The notes under the pieces are model-generated. The model ran no database searches and had not been told where the DNA came from. It saw only the letters and a list, made by a program, of their open reading frames with translations. Below are positions 48,124-59,009 of a DNA stretch of 64,000 nucleotides, piece by piece. The DNA comes from Adiantum capillus-veneris. Taxonomy: Eukaryota; Streptophyta; Polypodiopsida; Polypodiales; Pteridaceae. The stretch is taken from NCBI GenBank assembly GCA_014529385.2, contig CM043969.1:16072446-16136445 (forward strand). The letters run 5' to 3'. The number at the start of each line of letters is the position of its first letter. The first letter of the stretch is position 1. A program made the position numbers and the translations under genes.

Positions 48124-48165
<42 letters not shown>
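47922..48165. repeat. (CT)n(CA)n and (GA)n microsatellites
   Basis: A compound CT/CA tract at 47922-48013 and a GA tract at 48126-48165. The 47455-47921 stretch before it shows no gene. Confidence 0.95.
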
Positions 48166-48455
48166 AGGAGGAGAAAACGTAAGATAGAGTATACTTTTCA
48201 TAGTGTGAGACTAATCCTTTTGGGGCAACTGCCAATAGTAGCTCACACCCCCACCATGCCATCCCACACCTACTGCCCATCCTTTGCCTTCTACTATGCT
48301 GTTTTGTAGTCCTCACACATGATAGTAGATACACACTCTTTGTTTCATCCATTAGCAACATTGGACTCGAATTCGTCTACTTCTTTCCCTTTTGGTGTGG
48401 TCTCCATTTGCTTGCCCTTCTCATGTGTAGTGCAGGTCTCTATCATCGGAGTATC

Positions 48456-48735
48456 TCTAAATCAAATGGCTTTGCAAGTTGATGCTAGAAAGATGGACTC
48501 TAGTGCTAAAACCCAGGCCAAGTTTTTAAAGGAAATAGTGATTGTGTTGCAGAGGGAGAAAAAGAACCTCAAGCATCAACTGTTATTTACTACTCAGCTA
48601 CATAAAGGGCACACACAACTCAAAGGACGTTTATTCACATATGAGATAGCCACATTGGCAGTTGCGAAAAGTCAAAAACAATTTGTGGAAGGTATCCAAA
48701 CAGAGCTCATGCATCAGTGGACCATTGATACTTGA
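48456..48735 (+). other. coding-like fragment, unrecognised
   Basis: The frame (to TGA near 48735) gives about 90 residues with a regular charged, helix-like pattern (MALQVDARKMDSSAKTQAKF, LQREKKNLKHQLLFTTQLHK, VAKSQKQFVEGIQTELMHQW) suggestive of a coiled coil. The part upstream of about 48456 looks non-coding. A possible acceptor (CATGTGTAG^TGCAG) lies near 48429. No partner exon was found. Confidence 0.3.
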
Positions 48736-49734
48736 TCAGCTCTAGAGAGGCGTATAATGCCTACAATGGATAGACCAATGAGGCATTCACCAATCTAAGA
48801 GAATCATAACAATAAGGAGTGAGTAGATTAGAGATAGTATAGAGCAGACGAGCAGTGGGAAAGAGAGAAGTATAGCGTTGTTAAGATTCAAGACAAAGAA
48901 CGCACGCGTGCACACACACAAAGAGAGAGAGAGAGAGAGAGTAGAGAAGTTCACATAATCCTAAAGTTTGGTTCAAAATTCAAATGATTGGGATTTTGGG
49001 GTAGAAAGGTTCATTGGACTCAGGGCGAGACACATGGAAAGAGGAACTTAACCCCTTTAAGTGACAATCTTAAAGAGGAACTTCTATTCCTATTCTTTAT
49101 GGAGCTTTTAAAAAAAATAGAGCAGGGAGCTATGCTAAGTGTCGATTGATGGTGGCACCTTCAGAATGTGCACGCAATTGAAAAAAAGGTCGAGCAAGGA
49201 GACGCCACGTGTTAGGCACAAGCCCCTGTTGTGTGCACGCAACCCGTAAACGATGCAGAGAGTTCATGAATGGACGCAGATGACTCATGGGTGCATGAAA
49301 AGCACAACGGCAACGTCTTTCATGTGTGTGTGTGTGATGACTCGTAGCCGCAGGTGGCCGGAAAATCATCCTTATCGGATCGCCATTTGCATCTACGATA
49401 CTTGTGGCAAGTCATTGCGTGCATTGCTTCTTTCTTTTCCTTGTGAAAACGAGAGTAGGGAATCCTTGAAAATCGCCTCGGAAGAAGCTTCTGGCTCTAC
49501 AAATTAATGGTGGTAATCACCAAGAAGAGCAAATGTTTGAAAGGCCTTGGTGAGGAAAACCTTGGCCTTGGCTTCTAACCAATGTGAATATTCAGTACTT
49601 TTATCTCCTGTGACAATGTCAACCATAGTTCAGACCAACTTCAGATAACATTCATGTATGCCTGTCGTTTCGATATGCACACAATAAAAAAACTTTTCTC
49701 CAAAATTTGGAAAACCTATACCTCCAAATTTTAA
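48736..49734. other. no gene seen; short AG microsatellite
   Basis: An AG tract lies at about 48917-48942. Short frames at 49130-49507 on both strands have no recognisable content. Confidence 0.45.
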
Positions 49735-49793
49735 TTTAGAGGTAATCTCAAATTTTGTGGGTGAGATTGCACTAAACCTAGGGTTTTGTCCAG

Positions 49794-49859
<66 letters not shown>

Positions 49860-49989
49860 TACTTTAATGAGAGAGATAGATCTTTAAATACACAAAGAAC
49901 TACGCACTACTCCGATATAATTTAGAAGTAAATCTCAAATTTTGTGGGTGAGATTGCACTAAACCTAGGAATTTGTCCGGCTCTGACTT

Positions 49990-50067
<78 letters not shown>

Positions 50068-50178
50068 GATTTATTATCAACATGTCTCAATTGAAACCTT
50101 AATGATAGAGAGATAGATAGAAAGAGAGAAGAAGAAGAAGAAGAAGAAGAGAGTTTTAACATCGTAGCAAACTATCCC

Positions 50179-50231
<53 letters not shown>

Positions 50232-50466
50232 ATACATAGAAAGAACCATGAACTACTCGAAAATATCATTTTTCAAGCAATGATTTTTCAGCTAATTGAA
50301 CAACTTGGATTTGTGCAAAAAACTAAGGTATTTATTGAGATTTCGACCAAAAATGCCCAAAGTGTGACCCTAAAATTTAATGTCCTATTGGATCATAATA
50401 GGGACTTTCACTTTTAATTAAAAAAATACTCTTTAAATAGGCCCTACATGAGCACAAAGAGGGTTG

Positions 50467-50523
<57 letters not shown>

Positions 50524-50583
50524 ACTGACGTACTAATACCAATAAAAGAAGGGGACAGAGTCTTAAACTCAAGAAGTAATAAT

Positions 50584-50632
<49 letters not shown>
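49735..50632. repeat. microsatellite cluster with a duplicated leader
   Basis: Two units (about 49735-49858 and 49920-50065) share AATCTCAAATTTTGTGGGTGAGATTGCACTAAACCTAG, then a (TG)n(AG)n compound tract. Pure AG tracts follow at 50181-50226, 50470-50519 and 50586-50632, with an AAG tract near 50128-50150. The leader is also related, in reverse orientation, to 19119-19180 and 22625-22690 in the P450 intron, so it is a dispersed repeat. Confidence 0.9.
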
Positions 50633-50637
<5 letters not shown>

Positions 50638-50639
50638 GC

Positions 50640-51390
50640 TTCTTCCTTGCCGTATTGGTGTTACTATCATTAATTAGTTAAGAGAACCGTATTGATGCTC
50701 TCTACTCCTACTCGCTCACTTCTCATAATAAATTGGAATCTTCATAGATTCCAACATTATCTTCTGCTAAAAGGCTCTTTTCATTCCCTTATGACAACAC
50801 TTGGTCGACCTCACGACCTCCTCTCTAAAGAGAATGTTCTAGCCTGAGCTAATTTGTCATGTCCGGGTCATTGTCAAGGGCCCTATAGGCCATTCCATTA
50901 AAAATAAACTCTTCGTTGTTTCCTCCCCTCTCGCTAGCCTCTTGCTCCCCCGCATTTGCCACCAGGTGGCACCCCTTCCTACTCTTTGTCTACTCTTGCC
51001 ACCTACCACCAGCACGAGAGTGCCCCCACCTGCCTCTCCTGCCACCTTCTCGTTATGCATTAGATGCGTGGACCCACAAGGTGGGCCCACCCACCTCCCT
51101 CCCCTTAACTTTTCCCTTTCTTGAGATCTACCAAGATTCCACTAATAAAGATCAATGCATTACCATACCCCCTACCCTACCATACTAACTAGATAATGGA
51201 GCATTGATCATAGAATTGGTATCACATAGTCGAACCACAACAAAAGACAATGGAATCTTTCTACTTTAGAGGGGAGGACCATTTTACAAGAATAGAGGTC
51301 ATGCTTCTTCTGCCGCAACAACGCACGAGTCACATAATAGTAACCCTTTCAGCAACATGTAAATGCCTTTTACTCTTAGCATTTTCTCAA
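50640..51390 (+). mobile_element. possible copia 5-prime relic: LTR end and gag start
   Basis: TTGGTATCACATAG near 51215 resembles a degraded tRNA-Met primer site. ATGGAATCTTTCTACTTTAG follows (peptide MESFYFRGEDHFTRIEVML), like the start of a copia Gag. The complete copia element is inserted directly after it. The left LTR edge is not seen. Confidence 0.3.
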
Positions 51391-51617
51391 TGTTGGAATT
51401 AGGGTTGCAGAGAAACACACACAGCTTGGAGAAGACGAAGGAAGCTCAAGGCACACAATAGAGAGTGTGTTACTTAGTGTGCAATGGAAAGATAGATAGC
51501 CCTAGAGTGATGGGCATATATACAATGCACGGGGGAAAAAACCTCCTAAAGAGGGGAAAAATGCCCCGGCAGTCCTAGTGTGTTCACACACATCACTACC
51601 ACATGTATATGGTAACA
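51391..51617 (-). repeat. copia 3-prime LTR
   Basis: 227 bp, the same length as the 5-prime LTR, with 6 base differences. Confidence 0.95.
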
Positions 51618-51628
51618 AATCCCCCCTG
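51618..51628 (-). promoter_or_regulatory. copia polypurine tract
   Basis: On the minus strand CCAGGGGGGATT abuts the 3-prime LTR. Confidence 0.75.
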
Positions 51629-51692
51629 GAGTGATGCGGTGAACGAGAGCTGGCACATGAGTAAAGGGAAGTGCCATGCCCTGAGGACAGGA

Positions 51693-54600
51693 TCAGTCCA
51701 CAAAGGGGAGTAAGCCCAAAGCTTTGCGGAAAGCTTCAAGCTTCTCACGAGACAATGCCTTTGTGAAAAGATCTGCAAGGTTGTCCTGTGTTGGCACATA
51801 AGCCAAGTTGATCTCTCCTGCTGAGAGCCTCTCCCTGACATAGTGGTAATGCACCTCAATGTGCTTTGTGCGAGCATGAAAAACTGGGTTCCTCGCAACT
51901 GCCAATGCGCTCTGACTGTCAGTGTAGATAGTGTTGGCAGTGTCCTGTCCAACACCCAAGTCATCCATAAGGCGTCTGAGCCATACACACTCAACCGTAG
52001 CTGTGAAGACTGCCCTGTACTCAGCCTCACAACTCGAAGTGGCCACAGTAGGTTGCTTCTTGCTCAACCATGATATACATGAACTGCCAAGCATGAAACA
52101 AAAACCACTTGTGGACACTCGCGTGTCAAAACAACCAGCCCAATCTGAGTCCGAAAAAGCATGTAAGTCTGGCGGCAATGATCCCCCCTTGGGATAAAAC
52201 AAGCCAAGATGTAAAGTGCCACTAAGGTAGCGGAAAATCCTCTTGACATCCTGCCAAGGCTTAGACCCTGGGCTATGCATAAATTTGCTGACCTGCGAGA
52301 CTGCAAACTGAATATCTGGCCTCGTGTTGCATACATAAATGAGGCAGCCAACAGCAGTTTGGTAAAGAGTGACATCAGCAGGATCGCCAGCATCATGTAG
52401 ACTCAACTTCAAACCTGTTTCCATGGGAGTGGCAATAGGTTTGCAATCTTCAAGTCCAAACTTACATAGCAATGTCTCTATGTAACTTTTCTGACACAAG
52501 GCAATACCACCATCACACTGCTTAAACTGTATACCCAAGTAATGATGCAACAGCCCCAAATATTTCATCTTGAAAGTAGCATTCAAATCAGCCTTAAATT
52601 CAGCAATATGTCTCTCATTTGGTCCAGTGATCAGCAAATCATCAACATAAAGAACCACAATGAGAAATACATCATCCTCACCCTTTACATACAATGTGCT
52701 TTCTATTGGACTGTTACGAAAGCCTCGTTTAACCAAATGAGTGTCAGCTTTCTCATACCAAGCACGAGGAGATTGCTTCAACCCATACAAAGCCTTCTTA
52801 CATTTGCACACTTTGTCCTCTTGTCCTTTTATGACAAAACCGCGAGGCTGCGTTACATAAACTTCCTCAAATATGTCACCATTCAAGAAAGCAGTAACAA
52901 TGTCTGATTGATGTACATCCCAACCAAAATGAGCTGCCAATGCACATAGAAAACGCACAGTAGTCATACGACAAGTGGGAGCAAAAGTCTCTTCATAATC
53001 TATGCCTTTTTGTTGTGCATAACCCTTTGCAACAAGTCGAGCCTTATGGCGATCGATCTTACCATCCGGCTTGCGTTTCAACTTGTAAACCCACTTCGTA
53101 CCAATGGCCTTTTTGCCAGGAGGCAAATCACATAAAGTCCATGTGTCATTCTCTATAAGTGCATCATATTCTGATTTCATGGCATCAATCCAATTTTCTG
53201 AATTCTGTGCTTCATCAAAAGACAGAGGCTCCTCAACATCATGTAAACTAGACACAGCCAAAGCATAACAATCTGATGCATAAGATGCATGGCGAGAGCC
53301 TGAACGAGTACGACTAGATAAAGGTGCATCCAATTTACTGTCATGCAAAGTGTGCACCAGCCATTTTGGCATACCTCTAGCCTGCTCATTTTTAGCCCTT
53401 TCCTCATCAAGTACATCATGTACATCTGCATCAGTAATAGGCTGTTCTAAAACATTTTCAGAAACCCCCATAGGCTGTACATTTGCCTCATTGGAACTTA
53501 CATTCGTATTTCCACCACTGAAAAGAGGCAACAAAGTGTCATAAATGTCCTGTGAGCTTACATTATTGTCTCTAGTACATGACAGCAAGGGCTGAACAGA
53601 ATCTTCCACAAACACTACATCCCGTGAAACCAGAATACGTTTTGTTTGTGGATAATACAACCTGTAACCTTTGCTTTCAGCACTATAACCAACAAAAATA
53701 CATTTGACAGCCTTATCATCCAATTTTCTGCGCTGCACTTGTGGCACCAAAGCATATGCCAAACAGCCAAAAACACGCATGTGCTCAATAGAAGGCTTTC
53801 TATCATGCCATGCTTCATATGGAGTAATAGACTGCAAAGCTTTCGTAGGACACCTGTTAAGTACATAAGTGGCACACATGATGGCCTCAAGCCAAAAAGA
53901 ATGCGGCAAAGCTTGACTTTTGACCATACATCGTGCCATTTCCGTTAGTGACCTGTTTTTCCTCTCAGCAACACCATTTTGCTGAGGTGTATAAGGCACT
54001 GTACTTTGGTGTTTTATCCCACGACTAGCCAAAAATGCATTAAATTCATGAGACATATACTCCCCCCCTCGATCGGAACGGAGGGTGCCCATAGTACATT
54101 TTGAGACATTTTCAGCCATAGCCAAAAATTTTTTGAAGCACATAAAAACTTCGGACTTCGCTTTAAGCCGAAATACCCATGCATGCCTGGATTAATCATC
54201 AATGAAAGTCACGAAGTACAGGTAATTGCCCAAGGACGGAGTTTGCATGGGCCCACAAACATCACTATGCACAAGCTGCAACCTGCATGTGGCCCTAACT
54301 GAACCATCCTTTGGAAACTTAGAACGCTGCATTTTACCCAGAATACAACCTTCACAAACATGTTTGACAGGTGCTTCAAGAGGCGGCAAAGAAGCAACCA
54401 TATCAGATTTCTGCAAACGCAGCAAACTGGCAAAATTCAAATGACCAAAACGTGCATGCCAAAGGTTTGCATCTGAAATAGCCCTTGAATCTGCAACAGC
54501 ATTTGCAAAATTTTGTCCACACTTGTCATACAAAGTGAGCTTATACAGCCCACGGCACAAAAGCCCAGATGCAACAATTTCATCACCAAAACTGAGATCA

Positions 54601-55979
54601 TGAACTGTACATCTGTCATCCACAAATTTGACTACAAGTCCAAGTCTAGCAAGTGCGGATACAGACAAGAGATTCTTCTTGATCCCAGGTACATAAAGTG
54701 CATCAACAAGTGTGAAGGAACTGCCATTAGCAGTAGTGAGCACAATCTTTCCAACTTCCTGAACTGGATAAGAGGCGTTGTTGGCACAAGTGACTGAATT
54801 CCCATGAGGGACAGACTCGAGAGAGGTAAACAATTCACGATGTGAGGTAATGTGCTTTGTAGCACCACTGTCGAAATACCACACATGTGAATCTGCAGCA
54901 ACTGACAAGCATGCATCATGGACAGCAAGATTGTAAGTGCACTCTGCGCTAAAAGCCCATTCTGCATCAACATCAGCATCACAATCTCCTTTCACAGAAG
55001 ACTCAACAATGGCTGCATTTGTAGTGGAACCAGCATTTGGAGTGGAACCACCCTCTTTCTTCTTAGCCTCTTTGGCCTTCAACTTAGGACACGACTTGAT
55101 CAAGTGATCATTGGCTTTACAATAATGGCAACGCATCTTCTTTTTGCCCTTATCACCAGAATTGCCAGACGAAGTGCTGCCACCAGAAGCATTAGGAATA
55201 GAATTTTTGCCACTCGCAACAGAACCATAAGAAGTGGCTGCATTACTGTTACCACCCTTTCTTTGAGAAGCAATAAAAGCCTGTTCAACTGCACGCTGCC
55301 TAGTCTTGTTTTTTCTAGAAAGTGACTCTTGCAACAACAATGTGCATAATGCATCAAACTTTACAACTTCAGGATTTCCTTGGGTCATCAGTCTCCAAGT
55401 ACTAGCAAAAGTCTGGTAGGAATCTGGTAAGGCATCAAGAACAGTCTGCACAAGGGAACTGTCCGAAATGACTTCACCTGCAGAAATGAGTTGCTCATTG
55501 ATATCCTTGACACTAGCAAGGAAAGTGTCCATATCATCTTCCTCATGCATAATCTTCGACTCTAGCTCTTTACGCAGCAAAGCAATTTTAGCCTCATTGC
55601 GGCTTGCATAAAGACCTGCTAGAATATCCCAAGCCTGTTTTGCAGATTTTGCTAAACGGATGTGAGGAATAATGGTGCGCTTCACAGACAACGCAATCAA
55701 TGCATGAGCCTGCGCATCCTTAACATCCCAACGAGCTTGTTCTGCCGTAGGCAAAACAACTCTAACAGCTGCAATCCTTGCAGCAAGACCTGCAACATCC
55801 TCAATATCGCCTACATCTTCAGAACCAGGACGTACATCAATGCCCTGCACAATGTTCCAGACACCTTTTGACACAAGAACATGTTGCATCATTTAAGCCC
55901 ACATAGGGTAGTTGTCCCCATCCAACCTGTCCTCAGCAGCAAACATCTTGAACACATCTGTGTTGTTGTTGTCAGCCAT
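51693..55979 (-). pseudogene. copia Gag-Pol polyprotein with two in-frame TAA codons
   Basis: A frame of 1,429 codons from ATG (MADNNNTDVFKMFAAEDRLD) to the stop at 51693, in one phase throughout. It is broken only by TAA at 55895-55893 and 54194-54192, both where the family normally has Tyr. In order: Gag; zinc knuckle CHYCKANDHLIKSC (about 55131-55090); protease WYFDSGATKHIT (about 54873); GAG-pre-integrase NLWHARFGHLNF and CEGCILGKMQRSKF; integrase (HSDVCGPM, then YTPQQNGVAERKNRSLTEM); RT (KWVYKLKRKPDGKIDRHKAR, catalytic YVDD near 52645); and RNase H (FSDSDWAGCFDTRVSTSG, CEAEYRA) to the C-terminal FTKALSREKLEAFRKALGLL. The catalytic motifs look intact. Between the stops a 566-codon frame remains; after the second, about 816 codons from an internal Met. 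Confidence 0.95.
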
Positions 55980-56327
55980 GGTAAATGCTGCACCTGATGT
56001 GAAAATTGCTCGAAAATAGGAGAAATGGAGCGGGAACAACTTGTGCTATATAGCACAAACCGTAGAAGACTATAAGGCACATGTTATGCAGAAAACGGCA
56101 CTGACAAAAAATCTGCACAAAATGACGAAATAGCCTTTGCAGTACTGCCCGTAGTGGAAACGGAGGCCGAAATGAGCCCAAATCAAAATTCTGAGCAGAC
56201 CAAGCTCTTCGAGCTTACCCAAAATATTTGTCGACCTGCGAACGCTCGCCAAAGCTCACTGAAATCGGAGAAAGTGAGCAGGCGTGTGCTGGAGCAGCTG
56301 GCGACTAAGCCCGGGAGGACGTGACCT

Positions 56328-56339
56328 GCTCTGATACCA
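56328..56339 (-). promoter_or_regulatory. copia primer binding site, initiator tRNA-Met
   Basis: Minus-strand TGGTATCAGAGC two bases inside the 5-prime LTR, identical to the site in the gypsy element. Confidence 0.93.
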
Positions 56340-56341
56340 AT

Positions 56342-56568
56342 TGTTGGAATTAGGGTTGCAGAGAAACACACACAGCTTGGAGAAGACGAAGGAAGCTCAA
56401 GGCACACAATAGAGAGTGTCTTACTTAGTGTGCAATGGAAAGATAGATAGCCCTAGAGTGATGGGCGTATATACAATGCACAGGGGAAAAAACCTCCTAA
56501 AGAGGGAAAAAATGCCCCGGCGGTCCTAGTGTGTTAACACACATCACTACCACATGTATATGGTAACA
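56342..56568 (-). repeat. copia 5-prime LTR
   Basis: 227 bp, TGTTGGAATTAGGG to GGTAACA in plus-strand reading. It should contain the element's promoter. Confidence 0.95.
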
Positions 56569-56875
56569 CTCAATCTCTATTATAAAGATAGAGAAGCGAG
56601 ATATAAGAGTTTCCACTCATCCTAAGACTCAAAGAGATGGACGCATACTCTCTTTTGAGCTTTCATCTACAACCTTTCTCTAAAGAAATTTACATCCTTA
56701 CGAGGATACCTTGGTGGTGCCTCTTACTCTTATTCTTGGTTTTTGCATCTCCATAGTTTTCAACTATGTGACACTTTTGGATTACATAAGTGGTCCTCAG
56801 TAAAGGGTTGGTGATTGCACATTAATGCCACATGGCAAGCTAATGATAATAAACTTTTTTTAATATTTTTTTTTT

Positions 56876-57104
56876 GAGAGAGTAGAACTTTGAAATTACA
56901 ACACACATACCCAATCCCCGTAGGTGGAGGCAATCCGACTCTTAAGGTGAGTCATCCCAATCAGGTTAGGGTGGCCAATCCATCATTTGGACTAGGGGAA
57001 CAGCTCCTAAGGGCTACATGTCGTACGAGCTGTCAAGGGGGTTTGAACCCAAGACCTTTGACACAAGGGGCTCTTGCTTTACCAACTGAACTAGCTCTCG
57101 TTGA
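56876..57104 (-). mobile_element. tRNA-derived SINE
   Basis: Read on the minus strand, GAGAGCTAGTTCAGTTGGTAAAGC (A box TAGTTCAGTTGG) is followed 35-40 nt later by TTGGGTTCAAACCCC (B box), matching the internal pol III promoter of a tRNA-derived SINE. About 170 nt of tRNA-unrelated body follow, then an A-run (seen as T on the plus strand). AATATTTTTTTT occurs on both sides (56862-56875 and 57109-57120), a probable target-site duplication. It does not encode a functional tRNA. Confidence 0.75.
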
Positions 57105-58281
57105 CAAAAATATTTTTTTTTAAAAAAATTTAAGTTTTTGTGAGAGGGTGCTGACATCTGCGCACCGCTCTCTTTAAAGAGGGGCATTAAGTATTGTCTC
57201 AACCACTTTTCGTTTGGTTTTTATTCCAATTTCTTGAATGCTTCCAATTGTTTTTTAATCATTATTTTTGTGATTTGTCAACCATCTAATATTTTATTGT
57301 GAAAGAAAATGCTTTAAATGCTAGTGTAACTTTCTTGTTTTCTCTATCATAAAGCAGCCTCTTATTTTATTTATTTTTCAATAGCCTCTATGTAGGCCAT
57401 AATGGTGCTTTCATCCACCTTATCTTTTTTTTTTGAGAAAATTGAATCGGATTAAAAAGAGCAGAAATAAAAAGGTACACAGAACCCACAGGATCCACCT
57501 TATCTTTGAAAGGTGTGAGTTTGAGCTTCAAGGGCTTGGAGCCAGTGTTAGAAAAAAACCGGGGTACAATGTTTTTTTACCGGCTAAAGTCATAAAATCC
57601 CGATTAGATTTTGAGCTTTACCTTTGGAGAAAACCGGAAAATTTTCACAAGTTTTAGTGTGAATATCGACAAAAGCTTCAAATTTTGACCTAAAAACCGG
57701 TAATGTCAAGCTTGCCCTTAGTTTCTTTGGTTAGGAAAAATGTATTTTTCTAGCCCTGCAAGTTGGAGCCTCTCGTCGGCATCCATCAAGACAAACATTT
57801 TAGTCCTTCCATGTGGACCATTGTGGAGTGTTTGCTTCAACGACTACGTTGAAACCCAACAAACCACATTAAATGTTAATGCTAACGCTCAAATGTTATT
57901 GTCTTCACTGAACTACCTTAAATGTTAACACTAACGCTCAAATGTTATTGTCTTCATTGACCTACTTATTAGCCTCATGTGACCTCGTACGTATCCTTTA
58001 GTTCATTATCATTAAAAGTAATGTCAATTAAAAGTTCGTGCTATCTTCATATTTCTTTTCTTTTTTATTCTTTAAAGCCATATTCACTCAAAAAGTGAGT
58101 GATTTAGTATTAAAACATAACAATACATTATATAAAACCCATACTTAGAAAACTCATGGACACAACAAAACATAACCTACTAAACAAGCTGAAAGTTCAC
58201 TATGGCCTCCATGAGACTATCGGGAGAATTTAATAATAGAAATTTTTGAAAACAAGAAAGTGACACTAATTTTTTAAAGAT
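57105..58281. other. no gene seen; ~53-bp tandem duplication
   Basis: TTAAATGTTAA-GCTAACGCTCAAATGTTATTGTCTTCA occurs twice at about 57868-57960. The rest is AT-rich without recognisable content. Confidence 0.5.
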
Positions 58282-58560
58282 TTGTTATCTAGGATCTACT
58301 TAAGATGTCAATGCCAAGTGGAATCCATGACTCACCTTTTCTTTTTCTATCATGACACTATCAAGATTCTGTATCTTTATTTGCTATCTGTCAAGACACT
58401 CAGGTCAAAAACAGTTGATGTCAAGGATGTGCTACTTGGGAATTGTAAAAGGCTTGATATTCCCACCTGGACTGTTTGGAGGGGTGTCATTCTTTGGTTC
58501 ATATGGCTTAGAAGGAAAAAAGATTGTGTCGAGCAAGCCATCTCTATGAAATGATTGCCA
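58282..58560 (+). mobile_element. LINE C-terminal fragment (zf-RVT)
   Basis: The frame carries CQCQVESMTHLFFFYHDTIK and, 60 residues later, WTVWRGVILWFIWLRRKKDC. This is the zinc-binding and Trp-rich end of plant LINE RT proteins. No RT or poly(A) tail is attached. Confidence 0.7.
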
Positions 58561-58603
58561 CCCCACCCCAAAGTGCACAAGACATAAAGCAAAGGAGACA
58601 TAA

Positions 58604-59006
58604 GGTGGTGGTCATGCAAGGCTCAGTTATCAGTAAATCAGGTAGATAACTGAGCTGCAATGTGGTCACTCATATCCTGCTAAGACAACATAGTATTATG
58701 AAACACAGCTTATTGTAACTGTGCCGATTTTGGCATAGTTGCATTAGGGGTGATTTGTAATACATTTACTGCATGCAATTTTCAAAGGAATCAACATTCT
58801 CTCTCTAGATCCCCTCTCTTCTCTACTTGTTAGCAAATGTAATATCCTCCATGGAGCTTTTGTTGATTGTCACATGCACGTAATCATTGATCATTGCGCT
58901 CGTGTGTGACTGTGACCATGGCTCAGTTATCACTCATTCAATGCACATGAGGCTTAGTAGCCTCAGTTTCCCAAACGGGTAACTAAGGCCTCGTATGACC
59001 ACTGCC
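58604..59006. mobile_element. Harbinger-like MITE, 403 bp, with TAA target duplication
   Basis: Left end GGTGGTGGTCATGCAAGGCTCAGTTA and inverted right end TAACTAAGGCCTCGTATGACCACTGCC, flanked by TAA at 58601-58603 and 59007-59009. The ends match the MITEs at 24.2, 33.4 and 33.7 kb. No coding capacity. Confidence 0.8.
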
Positions 59007-59009
59007 TAA

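Larger units (their letters stand above)
51391..56568 (-). mobile_element. complete Ty1/copia LTR retrotransposon (two stops)
   Basis: 5.18-kb element on the minus strand with 227-bp LTRs (TGTTGG...TAACA) and a perfect 5-bp target duplication CTCAA (51386-51390 and 56569-56573). It has a tRNA-Met primer site, one gag-pol frame in the order GAG-PR-IN-RT-RNaseH (which defines Ty1/copia) and a polypurine tract. I count 6 differences between the LTRs. Two nonsense codons stop it from making a full polyprotein. Confidence 0.96.

Noticed and set aside
53177-55357. Secondary frames inside the copia element (both strands)
   Set aside because: Shadows of the gag-pol frame.
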